In this document: positions 13,669 to 19,619 of the stretch, one piece after another
Layout: every line of letters starts with the position of its first letter
Position numbering within the stretch: the first letter of the stretch is position 1
From: Firmicutes bacterium UBA1535
GTDB taxonomy: Bacteria > Bacillota > Clostridia > Tissierellales > Sedimentibacteraceae
Reading direction: 5' to 3'
NCBI GenBank assembly: GCA_002323775.1
Contig: DCPV01000156.1
Location: 3,786 to 23,404, forward strand
DNA length: 19,619 nt
Notes under the pieces: generated by a model
Told to the model about the DNA's origin: nothing
Database searches by the model: none
Seen by the model: only the letters and a program-made list of their open reading frames with translations
Made by a program: the position numbers and the translations under genes

Positions 13669-14706
13669 ATGCTTAATGAAATAAGTTACAGTGAAATAAA
13701 AAATAAATGTATTTTTATAGATGTTAGAAGTCCGGAGGAGTTTAAAGAGGGAGCAATACCGGGTGCGGTAAATATTCCGATATTGAGTGATGAGGAAAGA
13801 AAGATTGTTGGAACTGCGTATAAACAGCTTAGCAAAAATGAAGCAAGACGATTTGGAATTGAATTTGTTTCACCTAAGCTTTTAAATATGTTTGATGAAA
13901 TATTGGAGCTAAAGAAAATAGAATCTTATTTAGTTGTATACTGTGCAAGGGGTGGATATAGAAGTACAGCCTTTGCTTCGATATTTAGCTCTATAGGAGT
14001 TAATTTGTTTAGACTTATAGATGGCTATAAGGGATATAGAAAATATATTACAGAAGCCTTATTAGAGCTTAATGAAAATATAAAATATATTGTAGTGCAT
14101 GGAAATACTGGTGTTGGTAAAACAGACATATTGATGGAGCTTAAAAGCTTGGGATACAATGTCTTAGATTTAGAGGGTGCTGCAAACCATAGAGGGTCTT
14201 TGCTGGGGAGTATAGGAATAGGTGAGTGCAATTCTCAAAAAGCTTTTGAATCTAATATATTTGAACAATTAAAAGGTATAACAAATTCGAGATATGTATT
14301 CATCGAGGCAGAAAGCAAAAAAATAGGGAAGGTTGTTATACCTGATTATATTTTTTCAGGAATGAAATCTGGCTTGCACATATTTATAGACGCAGATTTG
14401 GATTATAGAGCAAAAAGTCTTAAAAAAGATTATATTTTAAATGAAAACTGGATTGAGGAATCAGCAAAAAGCTTTGAAGCATTGAGAAAATATCTGTCAA
14501 ATGAAAAGGTAGATTATCTTTTATCTAAGCTAGAACAGTCTAATTTTGAAGAAGTCGCAAAAGAGTTAATGATAAATTATTACGATCCAATGTATATGAA
14601 CAAAGCAAATGAATATGAATATTCAGCAAAATTCAAAGCAGAAATATCAGCGAAGAAAACTGCTGAGGAGATAGACAAATGGATGGAAAAACACCATTGT
14701 AACTAA
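13669..14706 (+). CDS. selU: tRNA 2-selenouridine synthase (rhodanese-P-loop)
   Basis: SelU (MnmH/YbbB) replaces sulphur with selenium in 2-thiouridine at the wobble position of certain tRNAs, using selenophosphate and a geranylated intermediate. The 345-aa protein has an N-terminal rhodanese domain (residues 1-130) with FIDVRSPEEFKEGAIPGAVNIP and the catalytic Cys92 in VVYCARGGYRS, then a C-terminal P-loop domain with HGNTGVGKT (144-152) and LDLEGAANHRGSLLG. E. coli SelU has the equivalent Cys in a CWRGG motif. Homologues are of similar length. ATG 13669 follows AAGGG. The gene stands alone with no selD nearby, so selenophosphate must come from elsewhere in the genome. Confidence 0.95.
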   Translation: MLNEISYSEIKNKCIFIDVRSPEEFKEGAIPGAVNIPILSDEERKIVGTAYKQLSKNEARRFGIEFVSPKLLNMFDEILELKKIESYLVVYCARGGYRSTAFASIFSSIGVNLFRLIDGYKGYRKYITEALLELNENIKYIVVHGNTGVGKTDILMELKSLGYNVLDLEGAANHRGSLLGSIGIGECNSQKAFESNIFEQLKGITNSRYVFIEAESKKIGKVVIPDYIFSGMKSGLHIFIDADLDYRAKSLKKDYILNENWIEESAKSFEALRKYLSNEKVDYLLSKLEQSNFEEVAKELMINYYDPMYMNKANEYEYSAKFKAEISAKKTAEEIDKWMEKHHCN

Positions 14707-14772
14707 TATTATTTTTATATATCTGCATAATAATTAAAAAAATTAATTTTTGAAGGAAGGGTGCGTGCTAAA

Positions 14773-15609
14773 ATGATGAGAGAAGAAAGCATTATTAAGA
14801 CTTCAGATGGTATTGACGTATTTTGTAAAAAAGATATTCCAGACAATCCGATAGCCGTGATAGTTATAGTTCATGGTTTTGCAGAGCATTTAGCAAGATA
14901 TGATTATTTTGTCCAAAAGTTAAATGAAAATCAAATTGCATGTTACAGATTTGACAACAGAGGTCATGGAAAAAGCGGAGGGCTGATGCTTCATGTTGAA
15001 AGCTACAACGATTATATCAATGACGCAGATTTGATAGTTCAAAAAGCAAAGGATGAATTTCCAAATCTTCCGCTGTTTATGTTCGGACACAGCATGGGTG
15101 GCTTTATAACTGCCATATATGGTGAAAAATTTAAAGACAGATTAGATGGGCAGATTTTCTCAGGAGCAGCTACAGACGAGCCTCCTCAAGCAAATCCAGT
15201 CCTTAAAACTGTGATAAACATATGCAATGCTTTGTTTCCGAAAATGAGGATTAAAAATGACCTTTCTGCACTTATATCAAGGGATATAGATGTTGTGAAC
15301 AAATACAGAAATGACCCTTTAGTGCATGATAAGGCAACAGCAAGATTTTTTAAACAATTTATCATAGAGGGCATGACATACTTAAAAAATAATACGAAAG
15401 AATACAAATATTCTTGCTTGATATTGCATGGTAAAGAGGATAAGCTGGTAAGATATAGTTCATCAGAAAACTTTTATAATAATATTTCTTCTACAGATAA
15501 GCAAATAAAAATATATGATGATTTATATCATGAAATTTTAAACGAGGCTGAAAAGGATATTGTTATAAATGACATATTAGTTTGGATTAATAATAAGGTT
15601 AATAATTAA
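14773..15609 (+). CDS. alpha/beta hydrolase, monoacylglycerol-lipase-like (lysophospholipase family)
   Basis: This 278-aa protein is an alpha/beta hydrolase of the Hydrolase_4 type, which includes monoacylglycerol lipases and lysophospholipases. Visible elements are VIVHGFAEHLARYDYFVQKL (oxyanion-hole HG), YRFDNRGHGKSGG, the nucleophile elbow MFGHSMGGF (Ser), the acid in LHGKEDKLV and His in DLYHEILNE. No signal peptide is seen, so it is cytoplasmic. The start is most likely ATG 14773, about nine bases after the GAAGGGTG Shine-Dalgarno; GTG 14761 lies directly against that sequence. It follows selU by 66 bp and could be read with it. The 104-bp repeat copy 2 follows the stop and may serve as terminator. 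It may supply fatty acids, relevant to the regulator that follows. Confidence 0.9.
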   Translation: MMREESIIKTSDGIDVFCKKDIPDNPIAVIVIVHGFAEHLARYDYFVQKLNENQIACYRFDNRGHGKSGGLMLHVESYNDYINDADLIVQKAKDEFPNLPLFMFGHSMGGFITAIYGEKFKDRLDGQIFSGAATDEPPQANPVLKTVINICNALFPKMRIKNDLSALISRDIDVVNKYRNDPLVHDKATARFFKQFIIEGMTYLKNNTKEYKYSCLILHGKEDKLVRYSSSENFYNNISSTDKQIKIYDDLYHEILNEAEKDIVINDILVWINNKVNN

Positions 15610-15637
15610 GCTATAAAGCAATAATATCAATGCTTAT

Positions 15638-15741
15638 AAAAAGACTGTTTTTAAAAGAATTTTATACACTGTATATAGTTTGACATCTTGATAAATACAG
15701 CTATATACAGTGTATTCGTTTTATATTGCAAAGGTCTTTTT
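15638..15741. repeat. 104-bp inverted-repeat element, copy 2 (possible terminator)
   Basis: The outer arms are AAAAAGACT (15638-15646) and GGTCTTTTT (15733-15741), nine pairs with one G-U. The inner arms are a perfect 15-bp inverted repeat, ATACACTGTATATAG (15664-15678) and CTATATACAGTGTAT (15701-15715), with a 22-base loop. Length, arm positions and loop size are identical to copy 1 at 9051-9154. Over the inner 52 bases the copies differ at seven sites, all transitions, and the stem changes keep pairing. The outer stem ends in a T-run, so it may terminate transcription of the hydrolase gene. Confidence 0.75.
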
Positions 15742-15806
15742 TAATGATTCACCTAGTATAGTTGAGTAAGACATACTAGCAAAAAATGGCAAATAAAAAT
15801 TATTTA

Positions 15807-15835
15807 TTGACAAATAACTTTGACAATGATATAAT
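15807..15835 (+). promoter_or_regulatory. consensus sigma-A promoter of the FabT-like gene
   Basis: TTGACA (15807-15812) and TATAAT (15830-15835) match the consensus exactly with a 17-bp spacer. The predicted start, near 15842, lies within the dyad cluster at 15835-15856. Confidence 0.88.
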
Positions 15836-15856
15836 TTGATTATCAAAATATTTGAT
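15835..15856. promoter_or_regulatory. overlapping operator dyads at the FabT-like promoter
   Basis: TTTGAT-T-ATCAAA (15835-15847) and ATCAAA-ATA-TTTGAT (15842-15856) are two perfect overlapping dyads made from three half-sites. They overlap the end of the -10 box and the start point, so binding would repress. TTTGA-N3-TCAAA is the known form of FabT-type sites in streptococci, and the encoded regulator is FabT-like, so autoregulation is likely. An 11-of-12 arm match to the second dyad lies upstream of degV (16370-16384). Confidence 0.7.
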
Positions 15857-15872
15857 AGTAAAAGGGGAACAA

Positions 15873-16313
15873 ATGAGCAATCATAAATCAATTAATAAAA
15901 TTTTAAAAAGCTTATTTAATAATGTTTTAAAAATCGAGGAAGACTGTGTATGTAGTGGTGAGTATGAAGATTTGTCAATCAACGAAATGCACGTTATTGA
16001 AAATATAGGCTTAAACAGAGAAAGAACAATGTCTGATACTGCCAAGGATTTACACATTACCTCCGGAACATTAACTACTGCAATTAGTAATCTTGTAAAA
16101 AAGGGATATGTATATAGGACTCGTTCAGAAGATGACAGAAGAATTGTATATATTAAATTAAGTCCTAGAGGTATTCACGCATACAAATTCCATGAAAATT
16201 TTCATGATGATTTTGTTTTTAGTGCTATAGAGCATTTAAGCGAGGAAAAGCAATTGCTATTAATCGATGTTTTAGCAGATATAGACGAATATTTTAAGAG
16301 TAGAAAAAAATAA
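15873..16313 (+). CDS. fabT: MarR-family regulator, FabT-like
   Basis: This 146-aa winged helix-turn-helix protein closely resembles FabT, the repressor of fatty-acid synthesis genes in streptococci and relatives, which binds DNA with acyl-ACP as co-repressor. Visible features are the N-terminal dimerisation helix (INKILKSLFNNVLKIEED), DLSINEMHVIENIG, the recognition region MSDTAKDLHITSGTLTTAISNLVKKGYV, the wing TRSEDDRRIVYIKLS, and a C-terminal FHENFHDDF helix. The start is ATG 15873 after AAAGGGG; an upstream TTG (15852) lies inside the operator. It has a consensus promoter overlapped by TTTGAT dyads. No fab genes are in the window; the next gene is degV, a fatty-acid-binding family member. 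It could instead be a paralogue with another role, so the symbol is tentative. Confidence 0.85.
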   Translation: MSNHKSINKILKSLFNNVLKIEEDCVCSGEYEDLSINEMHVIENIGLNRERTMSDTAKDLHITSGTLTTAISNLVKKGYVYRTRSEDDRRIVYIKLSPRGIHAYKFHENFHDDFVFSAIEHLSEEKQLLLIDVLADIDEYFKSRKK

Positions 16314-16339
16314 GCTTATTACATTAATTCTATAAATAA

Positions 16340-16345
16340 TATAAT
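16340..16345 (+). promoter_or_regulatory. possible -10 box of degV
   Basis: TATAAT lies 27 bases after the FabT-like stop codon, with only a weak -35 (TTATTA, 16316-16321, spacer 18). If used, the transcript would start near 16352, with the operator-like dyad at 16370-16384 just downstream. Readthrough from the regulator's promoter is also possible because no terminator lies between the genes. Confidence 0.35.
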
Positions 16346-16369
16346 ATTTTTCGCAATAATACTTTAACA

Positions 16370-16384
16370 ATCAAATATTTTGAA
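16370..16384. promoter_or_regulatory. operator-like dyad upstream of degV
   Basis: ATCAAA-TAT-TTTGAA matches the dyad ATCAAA-ATA-TTTGAT at 15842-15856 in arms and spacing, differing only in the last base of the right arm and in the spacer. In AT-rich DNA such a match could arise by chance, but its placement in the degV leader is suggestive. Confidence 0.45.
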
Positions 16385-16412
16385 AATCGAAATTTAGGAG
16401 ACATGTAAGGAA

Positions 16413-16463
16413 ATGGTAAATAATGAAAGGATAAGTGCCGAGTTTTCATGGCTTATTGTGTAA
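16413..16463 (+). other. possible 16-aa leader peptide before degV
   Basis: ATG 16413 is preceded by TAAGGAA and an AGGAG further up (16396-16400). The frame encodes MVNNERISAEFSWLIV, then TAA. GTGCCGA (16435-16441) can pair with TCGGTGC (16464-16470), using two G-U pairs, so ribosome position on this ORF could alter a hairpin that ends right before the GGGTG ribosome binding site of degV. This is an attenuator-like layout, inferred from one sequence only. Confidence 0.3.
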
Positions 16464-16482
16464 TCGGTGCGGGTGTATTTAT

Positions 16483-17322
16483 ATGGCAATAAAAATAATC
16501 ACAGACTCTACAGCTGATATTCCAGTAGATTTATTAGAAAAATACGGAATAGAAATAGTTCCTCTAACTGTAAATTTCGAAGACAAATCTTATTTGGATA
16601 AGATTGAAATTTCATCTGTTGAATTTTTTGATAAGCTTGCAAAGGTTAATAAGTTACCGACAACCTCACAGGCTTCGCCGGGAATTCTAGTAGAAGCGTT
16701 TGAAAAGGAACTAGCAAAAGAAAATGAAATAATTGCAATATTTATAAGTTCTAAATTTAGCGGAACATATGGCTCATCTATAATAGCTAAGGAAATGATA
16801 GGAAGCGACAAAATTTATTTAGTTGATTCAGGGTCTGCTTGCTTAGGACATTGTATGCTGGTTTTAGAAGCTGCTAAGCTAGTAAAAGAAGGCTTGAGTG
16901 CAGGAGAAATATTTAAAAAGCTTGAGGAGATAAAGTCGAAAATATCGATATACGCAGGAGTAGATACCCTCAAATATCTTGAAAAGGGCGGGAGACTTTC
17001 AAAAGGAGCAGCAGTAGTAGGAACTATATTAAATATAAAGCCTATTATAAAAGTAAAAACTGGCAAGATAGAATCAATAGATAAGGTAAGAGGAAAAGTT
17101 AAGGTTTTTAAATGGTTGGATGATTTTATAGCTAATAATGTAAAACCTCAAAACAAGACAGTGGCAGTATACTATTCAGTAAATGAAGAAACAGCTATAG
17201 AATTAAAAAAATTGCTTATAGAAAAATATAATGCAAAGGACGTATTTATTGGTGAAATCGGACCTGTTATAGGAACTCATGTAGGACCGAATGCACTAGC
17301 AATTGCTTTCATCGAGGACTAA
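16483..17322 (+). CDS. DegV-family fatty-acid-binding protein (FakB-like)
   Basis: DegV/FakB proteins carry a fatty acid that the kinase FakA phosphorylates, feeding exogenous fatty acids into phospholipids. The 279-aa protein shows the family motifs: KIITDSTADIP (residues 4-14), PTTSQASPG (59-67, with Thr61), SSKFSGTYGS (89-98, with Ser93), LVDSGSACLGHC, and LEKGGRLSKGAAVVG with IKPIIKVK. Thr61 and Ser93 correspond to the carboxylate-binding pair in characterised FakB proteins. The GPVIGTHVGPNALAIAF ending is standard. The start is ATG 16483, matching the usual DegV N-terminus, with a weak GGGTG Shine-Dalgarno; upstream in-frame starts would add an atypical Cys-rich stretch. It follows the FabT-like gene and has an operator-like dyad in its leader. 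No FakA is in view. Confidence 0.92.
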   Translation: MAIKIITDSTADIPVDLLEKYGIEIVPLTVNFEDKSYLDKIEISSVEFFDKLAKVNKLPTTSQASPGILVEAFEKELAKENEIIAIFISSKFSGTYGSSIIAKEMIGSDKIYLVDSGSACLGHCMLVLEAAKLVKEGLSAGEIFKKLEEIKSKISIYAGVDTLKYLEKGGRLSKGAAVVGTILNIKPIIKVKTGKIESIDKVRGKVKVFKWLDDFIANNVKPQNKTVAVYYSVNEETAIELKKLLIEKYNAKDVFIGEIGPVIGTHVGPNALAIAFIED

Positions 17323-17342
17323 TCCTTCTAATAAGTTTTAAG

Positions 17343-17382
17343 AAAAAGACAGCAAAATATTTATGTTTTAGCTGTCTTTTTT
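17343..17382. terminator. bidirectional terminator between degV and nadK
   Basis: AAAAAGACAGC (17343-17353) pairs exactly with GCTGTCTTTTT (17371-17381), and an inner AAAA/TTTT adds further pairs. The stem is flanked by A-run and T-run, so it can end transcription of both converging genes. Confidence 0.88.
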
Positions 17383-17412
17383 AATATCTAAGGAGCGAAA
17401 CTCAGTTCTCTC

Positions 17413-18213
17413 TTATAAAAGCTTATCCTTGATAACATTCCAATAATTAAACTCGCCTATTGTGAGCTGATTTATTGTTTTTGCGGATGTGAAAAAAATT
17501 ACTGAATCTATATGCTCAAATTCATAACAAATACCATCAACGACCAATGTCAGAGCGTAATCATCTGTACTCTCTGGAATTATTTTCACCTCAAATTCTG
17601 GAGGAACTATTAAACTGCTGCTTAAGCACCTATAAGCATTGGAAATAAGGGGAGCTAGTGGCATTATCTGAAGCGTTTTAAGCGATGGATATACCAATGA
17701 TCCTCCTGCTGAATAGTTGTATGCAGAGCTTCCAAGAGGAGATGAGATTATAATACCGTCACCGCTTATCGTCTGCAAATAGTTATCATTAAAATACATT
17801 CTGAGATGTGCAGTTTTCATATCATGCCTTTTTATTGCTATATCGTTCACGGCATAAGTTTTAAACACTGAATTTTTACCATGCACTACACATTCAATTA
17901 TATTTATTTCATTAATTCTGTAATTTGCACTCTTGTATTGCTCAATAAAATTTTCCATATTATCAGGAGTAATCTCAGGGAAAAAACCAAGAGTTCCTGT
18001 ATTTATTCCTATAAAAGGAATATGTGAAAATTTACTCGTTCTTACTGCATGCAAAAATGCTCCGTCTCCGCCAATACTAATATTAAGCTCTGCATTTTCA
18101 TTAAAGCCCTCATAAGGAGTAAAACCTTCATTTTTTAATATTTTTATTAAATTATCGGTAATAGTTCTCGAATAGCTTTCTAAATTAGGTAAACAATTTA
18201 TTATTCTTTCCAT
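17413..18213 (-). CDS. nadK: NAD kinase
   Basis: NAD kinase (NadK/PpnK) phosphorylates NAD to NADP using ATP or polyphosphate, in the cytoplasm. The 266-aa protein has the GGDG motif (SIGGDGAFL, residues 47-54, Asp50), GINTGTLGFFPE, the NDIAIKR segment and the Gly-rich C-terminal motif SGDGIIISSPLGSSAYNYSAGG. A final YEFEHIDSVIF strand and the I-E-F-N-Y-W end also fit. The length is typical of Firmicutes NadK. AGGAG precedes ATG 18213 on the minus strand, and the promoter TGATATAAT (18275-18267) is shared by position with the divergent RluA gene region. The gene is probably monocistronic. Confidence 0.95.
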   Translation of the reverse strand: MERIINCLPNLESYSRTITDNLIKILKNEGFTPYEGFNENAELNISIGGDGAFLHAVRTSKFSHIPFIGINTGTLGFFPEITPDNMENFIEQYKSANYRINEINIIECVVHGKNSVFKTYAVNDIAIKRHDMKTAHLRMYFNDNYLQTISGDGIIISSPLGSSAYNYSAGGSLVYPSLKTLQIMPLAPLISNAYRCLSSSLIVPPEFEVKIIPESTDDYALTLVVDGICYEFEHIDSVIFFTSAKTINQLTIGEFNYWNVIKDKLL

Positions 18214-18266
18214 AGAAGACTCCTTTTTACTAAATATTACTTTACATTAAGCCGTTTTTATATTAT

Positions 18267-18275
18267 ATTATATCA
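18267..18275 (-). promoter_or_regulatory. nadK: extended -10 promoter of nadK
   Basis: TGATATAAT on the minus strand (18275-18267) is a perfect TGnTATAAT. The region just upstream contains GTATCACTACGTTAATAC, related to the TCACTTCGTGA hairpins further right. Confidence 0.5.
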
Positions 18276-18280
18276 TAGTA

Positions 18281-18385
18281 TCACTACGTTAATACAAAAG
18301 TATCACTTCGTGACACTTTTTAAGTTTTAATTTTAGGAGCAATTTAATGAGTAATAATGATATAGATAAGGTCTCACTTCGTGAG
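18281..18385. repeat. cluster of CACTTCGTG-type palindromic units
   Basis: Three related units follow one another. The first is GTATCACTACGTTAATAC (from about 18279). The second is AGTATCAC-TTC-GTGACACT (18299-18317), with one mismatch and followed by T-rich sequence. The third, CTCAC-TTC-GTGAG (18373-18385), lies inside the RluA gene. All share TCACTWCGT. The second could act as a short terminator for upstream readthrough. The third adds codons for VSLRES to the protein. Confidence 0.55.
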
Positions 18386-19285
18386 TCGCATGAAAATTGT
18401 CAAAGCAATAATAATTGCTTTAACTATACAATACAAGAAAATGATAAAAGTGTAAAGGAAATTTTACTTGGCGAGCTAAATTTTTCTAGGAGGCTTTGCG
18501 TCAAGCTAGAAGAAAGTGGGAAAATACTTCTGAACGAAAAGCCTGTGAAGCTTAAAAAGAGAGTGTACATAGACGATATTTTGACTGTTTATTTTGAAGA
18601 TGAAAAAGAAGACGAGTACGACCCTGTAGAAATGCCGTTAAAAATATTGTATGAAGATGAGAGCATGCTTATAGTGGATAAACCTCCGTTTATGGTTGTA
18701 CACCCTACTAAATCTCATTTTTACGATACGCTTGCAAATGGAGTGAGATTTTATTTTGATTCTCACAATATAAGGAGTAAAATTCGTCTTGTGAACAGAC
18801 TTGATATGAATACCTCCGGAATAGTGATAATTGCAAAAAATTCCTTTATTCACAACGAATTATCCAAGCAGATGAAGGAAAATACTGTTGAAAAATATTA
18901 CTATGCGATAGCAGAAGGAACGATAATTCAGGATAAAGGGACTATTGATGCCCCTATAACAAGACTTAATGATGATGATATTATGCGAACGGTTGACCCG
19001 TCTGGAAAAGAGAGCATAACACATTATGAGGTTATAGACAGATTTGATGATATGACTCTTTTAAGACTAAAGCTTGAAACAGGAAGAACTCACCAAATCA
19101 GAGTTCATTTAAAGCATATTAGACATCCGATAATAGGGGATAGCTTATATAATAGAGAAAGCAGTTTAATTAATAGACAAGCACTGCATTGCAGCGAGAT
19201 GAGCTTTACTCACCCTATAACGAAAAAACGTATAAATATAAAGGCTGAGTTGCCTGAGGATTTTAAGAAACTAATTAAAAATTAA
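18347..19285 (+). CDS. RluA-family pseudouridine synthase
   Basis: This 312-aa RNA-modifying enzyme of the RluA/RluD type isomerises uridine to pseudouridine in rRNA or tRNA. An S4-like RNA-binding domain spans about residues 28-90 (YTIQENDKSVKEILL, FSRRLCVKLEESGKILLNEKPV). The catalytic domain has LIVDKPPFMVVHPT, the catalytic Asp153 in VNRLDMNTSG, KYYYAIAEG, and the late motif LETGRTHQIRVHLKHIRHPIIGD. The motif reads NRLD instead of the more usual HRLD, a known variant. Residues 1-25 form an extra Asn/Ser-rich extension carrying two consecutive hairpin sequences (18373-18385 and 18402-18421), unlike typical members. TTAGGAGC precedes ATG 18347. Which RNA site is modified cannot be told. Confidence 0.92.
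   Translation: MSNNDIDKVSLRESHENCQSNNNCFNYTIQENDKSVKEILLGELNFSRRLCVKLEESGKILLNEKPVKLKKRVYIDDILTVYFEDEKEDEYDPVEMPLKILYEDESMLIVDKPPFMVVHPTKSHFYDTLANGVRFYFDSHNIRSKIRLVNRLDMNTSGIVIIAKNSFIHNELSKQMKENTVEKYYYAIAEGTIIQDKGTIDAPITRLNDDDIMRTVDPSGKESITHYEVIDRFDDMTLLRLKLETGRTHQIRVHLKHIRHPIIGDSLYNRESSLINRQALHCSEMSFTHPITKKRINIKAELPEDFKKLIKN
18402..18421 (+). repeat. hairpin within the 5' end of the RluA gene
   Basis: AAAGCAAT (18402-18409) and ATTGCTTT (18414-18421) form an exact 8-bp stem with an AATA loop. It lies 16 bases after the CTCAC/GTGAG hairpin inside the non-conserved N-terminal extension. Confidence 0.5.
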
Positions 19286-19303
19286 CGATAAATTAATAAT
19301 GAA

Positions 19304-19334
19304 TTAACATTTAATTGTGATTATAGATTATAAT
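19304..19334 (+). promoter_or_regulatory. possible asparaginase promoter
   Basis: TTAACA (19304-19309) and TATAAT (19329-19334) are 19 bp apart, longer than ideal. The predicted start near 19341 leaves a leader of about 53 nt. Confidence 0.4.
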
Positions 19335-19393
19335 GAGCTTATAGTTTAGCTTCATTGTAAATCGGATTTTGTGATTTGATTTTGGAGGAGAAA

Positions 19394-19619
19394 ATGAAAA
19401 AAATATTACTGATTACAACAGGTGGAACAATTGCTTCGAAAAATAGCCCTGATGGTTTAACACCAGCGATGACATCTGAGGAGCTATTGTCATATGTTCC
19501 GGAGATAAATGAGTTGTGTGATGTAGATACAATTCAGATTTTAAATATTGACAGCACTAATATTCAGCCGGAGCATTGGAGCTTGATGGTAAGCACGATA
19601 AAAGATCGGAAGAGCGGTT
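19394..19619 (+). CDS. ansA: L-asparaginase (type I-like), N-terminal fragment cut by contig end
   Basis: Asparaginase hydrolyses L-asparagine to aspartate and ammonia. Only the first about 70 codons are present. The start MKKILLITTGGTIAS holds the TGGTI motif with the nucleophilic Thr (residue 12), followed by DGLTPAMTSEELL and the ILNIDSTNIQPEHW segment typical of cytoplasmic bacterial enzymes. There is no signal peptide, which favours type I (AnsA) over the secreted type II. A strong GGAGGAG lies six bases before ATG 19394. True sequence probably ends at about 19602: the last 17 bases match a sequencing adapter, so the final residues (DRKSG) are not real. The closing domains lie beyond the window. 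Confidence 0.88.
   Translation, partial: MKKILLITTGGTIASKNSPDGLTPAMTSEELLSYVPEINELCDVDTIQILNIDSTNIQPEHWSLMVSTIKDRKSG
19603..19619. other. Illumina adapter remnant at contig end
   Basis: AGATCGGAAGAGCGGTT is identical to the first 17 bases of the classic Illumina paired-end adapter. It is GC-richer than the surroundings and falls exactly at the last base of the window, so it is an untrimmed sequencing artefact rather than genomic DNA. Confidence 0.9.

Noticed and set aside
16435..16482. Longer DegV starting at 16435
   Set aside because: The extra 16 residues are Cys-rich and unlike the family, the upstream codon is not a standard ATG start, and MAIKIITDSTADIP is the expected N-terminus.
1..19619. 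CRISPR array, insertion sequence, tRNA or rRNA
   Set aside because: No regularly spaced direct repeats, transposase reading frame, tRNA cloverleaf with TTC-loop signature, or rRNA-like GC-rich block was seen on reading through.

Overview
The window is AT-rich DNA (by eye about 30% G+C) with strong AGGAGG-type ribosome binding sites, consensus sigma-A promoters and Firmicutes-type proteins. It looks like an anaerobic clostridial chromosome, possibly Peptostreptococcaceae-like. That placement rests on a FabT-like MarR regulator, a DegV/FakB-type fatty-acid-binding protein, tRNA 2-selenouridine synthase and Xpt; the family-level guess is weak. No IS transposase, CRISPR array, tRNA or rRNA gene was seen. 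The last 17 bases match the start of the Illumina paired-end adapter, so the right edge is the end of an assembled contig, and the final gene is cut there.

Layout. (1) 1-801: a 20-bp perfect palindrome at the extreme left edge and an unrecognised 148-aa gene on the minus strand. (2) 802-2148: an AraC-type regulator with two tandem GyrI-like effector domains, preceded by an extended -10 box and an 18-bp palindrome. (3) 2258-5521, minus strand: a GNAT acetyltransferase, a nucleotidyltransferase-like protein, a second GNAT and a GNAT-methyltransferase fusion; two of these genes share a 38-bp promoter repeat. (4) 5848-9008, plus strand: xpt and two different S66 (LD-carboxypeptidase/MccF-like) peptidases, the second fused to a Cys-rich CWC zinc-binding tail. 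(5) 9185-9871, minus: a HAD phosphatase. (6) 10077-12229, plus: a compact four-gene operon of a DUF1801 protein, a NimA/PPOX-type flavoprotein, RNase HI and a hypoxanthine/uracil-DNA glycosylase, the last three tightly coupled. (7) 12578-15609: a DODA-type dioxygenase, selU and a monoacylglycerol-lipase-like hydrolase. (8) 15873-17322: the FabT-like regulator and degV. (9) nadK on the minus strand, divergent from an RluA-family pseudouridine synthase, then a truncated L-asparaginase gene.

Most of the content is scattered housekeeping and small accessory enzymes rather than one large system. The best leads are: a 104-bp inverted-repeat element present twice with identical geometry and compensatory changes in its stem; a shared ATCAAA-N3-TTTGA(T/A) operator-like site upstream of both the FabT-like regulator and degV, which suggests a small exogenous-fatty-acid circuit; a hairpin and possible leader peptide before degV; the S66-CWC fusion; the GNAT-methyltransferase fusion; and palindromic units that extend into the 5' end of the RluA gene.
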